Positions 59,584 to 64,000 of a stretch of 64,000 nucleotides of DNA are shown piece after piece; positions within the stretch are counted from its first letter, which is position 1, and each line of letters starts with the position of its first letter. A program made the position numbers and the translations under genes. Below the pieces are notes generated by a model. That model was not told the origin of the DNA. It saw only the letters and a list, made by a program, of their open reading frames with translations, and searched no databases. Source of the stretch: Vitis vinifera (lineage: Eukaryota; Streptophyta; Magnoliopsida; Vitales; Vitaceae); contig NC_081820.1 of assembly GCF_030704535.1 (NCBI RefSeq), forward strand, positions 24,236,001-24,300,000, read 5' to 3'.

Positions 59584-61495
59584 TAACTTTTATGTAAATG
59601 ATAAATAATTTTAAAATACACAAAATCTCCACTAAATTTTATCATACTTAATTCTATTATAATGATTTCTTTTTTTTTCCTTTTTTTTTCTTTTCCTAAA
59701 AAAAAGTTTCAATCGCCCTAATCATTTTTTTTTTGGATCTATTTAGATGGGCATTTGGGTAAAATGATAAAAAAAAATTGATTTTTATTTTTAAAATAAT
59801 TGTAGCACAAACGTTTATTTTAAAAATTAAAATATTAATTAAGAATATGTCGTGCAAAAGGTTGTGGTAAATGGCAATCGGTAAAAAGGCTTTCAATACA
59901 TGAACCGGACCGCACGGTGTCTTGTCTCCAGATGAAACGACAGCGGTGGGTCACCGACTTAAGCGGTGGGCCCCCTTCTCACTGACATTTCTCCGTTGAA
60001 ATTGCCGTCGATCGGCGACGATTACGCCAGAGAATCGCCGCGAAAAGACACGTGCACTGTACCACGTGAGAATGATGTGGCCACAGTTTAAAGTTAATGA
60101 GGGGTGATAAATTGATAATCCAGTGTGTGTAGCATGTGTGACGGAGTTGTCAACGGTCAATGTTGCGGCCTACGGCATGCCTTTTTCCTATTTAGTTTGA
60201 CTTCCAAAAATTATGTGAAAATGAGGTAGTGGGCCCCATGCTGCCTTCGAATTGACAATTTTTTGTGCCTTTAATTGAGGGGGTTTGGTTAATGGAGATG
60301 TTCCCATATTTTTAATTTTTTTAAATTTTATTTTCTCTAATTTTTAAATTTTCGAGAATTAATGGGTTTGGTTAATGCATTTTTTTTAATTATTTTTATT
60401 TCTATATTTTTAAAAGAAAAAATAAAATTTTTATTTTCAATAAATAATCGGATTTTCAAAAATACATAATAAAATATAAATAATAAGATTAAAATAGAAA
60501 AATACCTGATAAAACAAAAAATATGAATATAAAATACGAGAGATAAAAATATTATAAAAACAAAAATACCAAGACATCCGATCGACATGTCCACGTCATC
60601 GCCTATGTCATGCACATCTGGCATTTTCCACAACAGGCCACGTAACTCTCCACCATAATAAAAAAATTAAAAAAATCTCAAGTGGGAGTCGACCAGCGTT
60701 GTCCGCAGTGGAGACCAGACAACCCCTGAAGATGGCCATGAAACCAAAATAAAAATCCAAAAATTAGCAAAATTGAATGGAAGCAGATTTTCAGGGGCGT
60801 GCCCTGGCCTCCACTCGTGGGCACGACCCCTTTGCCGGACTTTATTTTAATCCTTTCACAACTCATATTTTTTTCACTACACGTGTAATTTTATCCATAA
60901 ATTATTTTCCACACACAGGACATGGGTCGCCATCTCCTAAACCAACCCCTAATACTTAATTACACAACATTAAATTCCAATAAATTATTTAATTATTTAA
61001 TAATTTATTTATTTCATGGGAACTGCCCCATTACCAATTAATTACAGCTTTGTTACTCCTTACTTTTCGAGCTCCTTAATGCCTTGGAACAACGTGGCTT
61101 ACCAATTAATTCAACTAATTTTCTTTTTTCTTTTTTTAATAATTGGCTGACGACATAGTAAGAGCTCGAGGATGACTTAAAAGTAAAAAGTTTGATATGT
61201 TTGTTCTCAAATTTTGTTGGGGGAAAATAGAATGAAAAAAAAAAAATAAGAAAAATAAAAAATAAATTAAAAGTAAATAAATTATTTTTTTGTTATTTTA
61301 AATTTATTTTAAATAATTTAAAAATATATAAGTTTTTAATTAATTTTAATTATATTTGATTTTTTATTTTATAAGACAGTTAAATATAATTTTTTTTTTT
61401 TTTTTTGTATTTTTCCAAAACCAAATATAAATGAATTTATTAATTGAAATAAAAATAAAGGGATAAGAAAGGAGCGAGATATCCAAATCTCGGGT
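59584..61495. other. Intergenic region with GC-richer patches
   Basis: No gene with recognisable homology. A GC-richer patch at about 59890-60280 has two G-boxes 14 bp apart (60049 and 60063). Another at about 60590-60930 has low-scoring open frames on both strands. Confidence 0.45.
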
Positions 61496-61585
61496 TTATT
61501 TTAGTATACGGTGTAGTAGGGGAGTAGTGATGACAACTTTTGGGGTGTTTTTTAACTTTTGAATGAAAGGATCGGCAGATGCCAT
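61496..61585 (-). CDS. Possible 29-codon ORF with promoter-like context
   Basis: The minus strand reads MASADPFIQKLKN then TPKVVITTPLLHRILK and stop. Upstream come a TATA-like TAAATATAGC (about 61680-61690) and a pyrimidine-rich leader, and the ATG sits in a good plant context (AATGGCATC). I recognise no family. It may be a short peptide gene, the broken start of a former gene, or chance. Confidence 0.2.
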   Translation of the reverse strand: MASADPFIQKLKNTPKVVITTPLLHRILK

Positions 61586-63814
61586 TAATGCCGCCTGATA
61601 AGTTTGACTTCCGCTGTTACTATAAAGCGATAGTGAAGGTGAAGGATGTGTGATGGAAAATCTTGAAGCGTCACAACGGCTATATTTACGGTTCTTGGGA
61701 AGAGGGTAAGGGATCTTCTTTGTGTAACACAATGAGAGGGGGAGAGAGAAAAGGAAAGTAAAAAATGGATAAAAAATCAATTGTCAGGGCCGTCAGGCCC
61801 ATTAGGGGCTCAATGAATAAAAATTGTTGTCTTCTTTGGGCCCAATTGGTTCGTGGATCTCAGAAACTGATTCAGTGTGTTGTCAGACCAGACCTCGTAT
61901 TCCTATATTTATAGTTAAATTTTGCATTTTTTTTTTTAATGTTGAAGATTGATTTAGCAACTTCAAGTGAACATGAAAATATTAGTCATGAGAAACTTAA
62001 AACTTTAAGTGGTGGAAGTCAAATTTAGCAAACTTTTAAGTTGTGTAAATCAAATCTAGTTGTTAATTATGGATTTATGAAAGGTATGCATTCAAGTTTA
62101 CAAGATTCAAATGTCATATCCTTTAAAAGATTTACATTGATTGATACCTACGCTTTGATTCTACATTCTTAACACAACATTTCATGTTCCTTAGAACATA
62201 AAAGTCCCATGAAAGTATGTCACATTGGACCAATAATATGCATGTTGGGAACAAAATTGTCAACTCGATTGTTAGTTAATCTAGCATGCTAATAATAACA
62301 ATTTTGAATGGAAAAAAAATGAGTGATGACAATAAGACTCAACTATGTCATCTCAGATCTTGAATATGATAGATGCACTATATAGATTACCCTACTTAAG
62401 GGATGGCTAATATAGGAATTATTTGCTAAGGATGGCAACAAGATAGATTTTGGATAGATTACCTCGATCTTGATCTCATCCCATTTATATAAATTAATTC
62501 TAATATTTGTCTCAATAAAAATTTAAATGGTGGGTAAGGAAAGACGATACTCAGACCCTTCCAAGTGGCAAAAAAAATCTCAAATTGACTCTTGACTTGT
62601 TTGTATTAATTTCAAAACTGTCTCATTAGGAGGGGTGAGACAAGTGAAAAAAAAAAAAAAAACCTTATCTCATTGTCATCCTTAAATTTTTTTAACATTT
62701 GATTATGAAGTTTTCTATTCTTAAACTTTGGAACAAGAGGGCTCAATTTGTGGAGGATGTAACCCTTCATTATGGCTGACAATAATGATTAAATGGGATA
62801 TAACATACGCCTAATCATTGTTGGTCAACATATTTTTTGGGTATTTATTTAAATTTATTAACAAAATTTCCACCGTTAGCCAAGTGTCATAAGAATTTGT
62901 CTAAGTGCCGCACGAGCTTAGGAAAAAAAAACTAAATCCGTGACACAAGACTACTTATAAAATCATGATTTTACTTGTAGGTTCGAACAAAAGTTAAAAA
63001 AATAAAAAATTAGGAAACAATCCTAAAACGTGCAAAAATCCAGTTCATTTGACAAAAATGATCAAACCGTTCTTAAAATTTTTAATCTCAAAGTAGGTTT
63101 AAATAATTCGGTGATCATCTCAATTTCATCACTGGGTTATAATATAGAATGGGCTACAATGGCATGACCTGTAGCTTCTTGTAAATTACAATTATATTAT
63201 TTGAGTCTTTTTACACACAATGTCTAATAATGGGCTTCTTGGGTTTGTGCCAATTGCTATTAAACAAAATCAAAAACAGCCAATCCAAACCATCCCATTT
63301 TCTGGTTTTATTAGTTCCATTCTAGATATATAAAATCCGATGAGACTGATAGAGTTTTGATTTTAATACTCACAATTGAACCAAACACACAGTGCACACT
63401 CAGGGGCAACTGTCCAAATTTTAACTCCTATTTGGCATATGAATACTAGAAAACTTGTCTTTCTTATAGAAAACCTGGCAAATGCTTCGGTTAGAATAGA
63501 AAAGAAACATCAGAAAATCCCCCGGTGTGATTGTATACTCTCTGCACAAGGATTCCAAGGGGAAAAAAGGGTAAAAAGAAGCCAGATTTGGGTCATATTT
63601 CGTAGTTCACAAAAGATTAAAATTACCCATACAAACAATATAAAGGCTGAGATTTTGTTTTTTCTTCTTTTCAACTGAGGGCATGTTCTGGACCTTTCTT
63701 TTTTGTCCATTTTAGGATTGACGAGAGGGATATCAAACTTCATTCATACATAGAACTGAAAAACAGAAGTATTAGAAGGGAAAAGGGTCTGCCCCCACAC
63801 ATAAAACAGCATTC
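61586..63814. other. Intergenic region before the UBC gene end
   Basis: No gene is seen at about 61800-63380. The stretch next to 63815 is the 3' UTR of the minus-strand UBC gene; its extent is unknown. Confidence 0.5.
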
Positions 63815-63991
<177 letters not shown>

Positions 63992-64000
63992 TCAGGAAAT

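Overview
The window is nuclear DNA of a eudicot plant, most likely a woody species such as grapevine. The species is an inference from protein and repeat resemblance, not a search result. The DNA is AT-rich, genes are split by introns, and intergenic space is long and filled with degenerate transposon remnants. I find six plant genes and one pseudogene in 64 kb. Two of the genes run off the window edges.

Left to right: (1) 75-5023, minus strand: eight exons of an MTM1/SLC25A39-40-type mitochondrial carrier; the last exon(s) lie beyond the left edge. (2) 6069-8400: a 2.33-kb solo LTR with matched inverted ends and a perfect 5-bp target duplication, containing a 45-bp minisatellite. (3) 11875-13486, minus: a two-exon stellacyanin-type phytocyanin. 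(4) 14.9-17.1 kb: a degenerate direct-repeat pair; the right copy carries two adjacent MITEs that the left copy lacks. (5) 17.2-27.3 kb: a tandem PHT1 phosphate-transporter array, intact gene (18376-19938), wrecked truncated copy (21429-22461), intact gene (25690-27243). Each keeps a promoter block with PHR1-binding-site (P1BS) motifs. (6) 30604-33689, plus: PDV1, a chloroplast division protein, two exons. (7) 33.7-49.2 kb: gene-poor and AT-rich, with several local tandem repeats and G-box islands. (8) 49174-50199, minus: a single-exon cytokinin response factor (CRF, AP2/ERF group VI) with a 9-codon upstream ORF. (9) 50.3-63.8 kb: gene-poor, with a G-box-rich stretch upstream of the CRF gene. 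(10) 63815-63958, minus: the last exon of a UBC8/10-type ubiquitin-conjugating enzyme.

The genes do not form a pathway. They are unrelated single genes apart from the PHT1 array, which is a local duplication under a shared phosphate-starvation promoter. The most informative signals are (a) the array history: promoter conservation, loss of one P1BS in the dead copy, and a 3'-biased similarity of the two live genes that suggests gene conversion; and (b) a small Tourist-like MITE family with TTA/TAA target duplications, for which duplicated segments inside this same window supply unoccupied sites. I see no clear undescribed system; most of the sequence is ordinary plant intergenic DNA.
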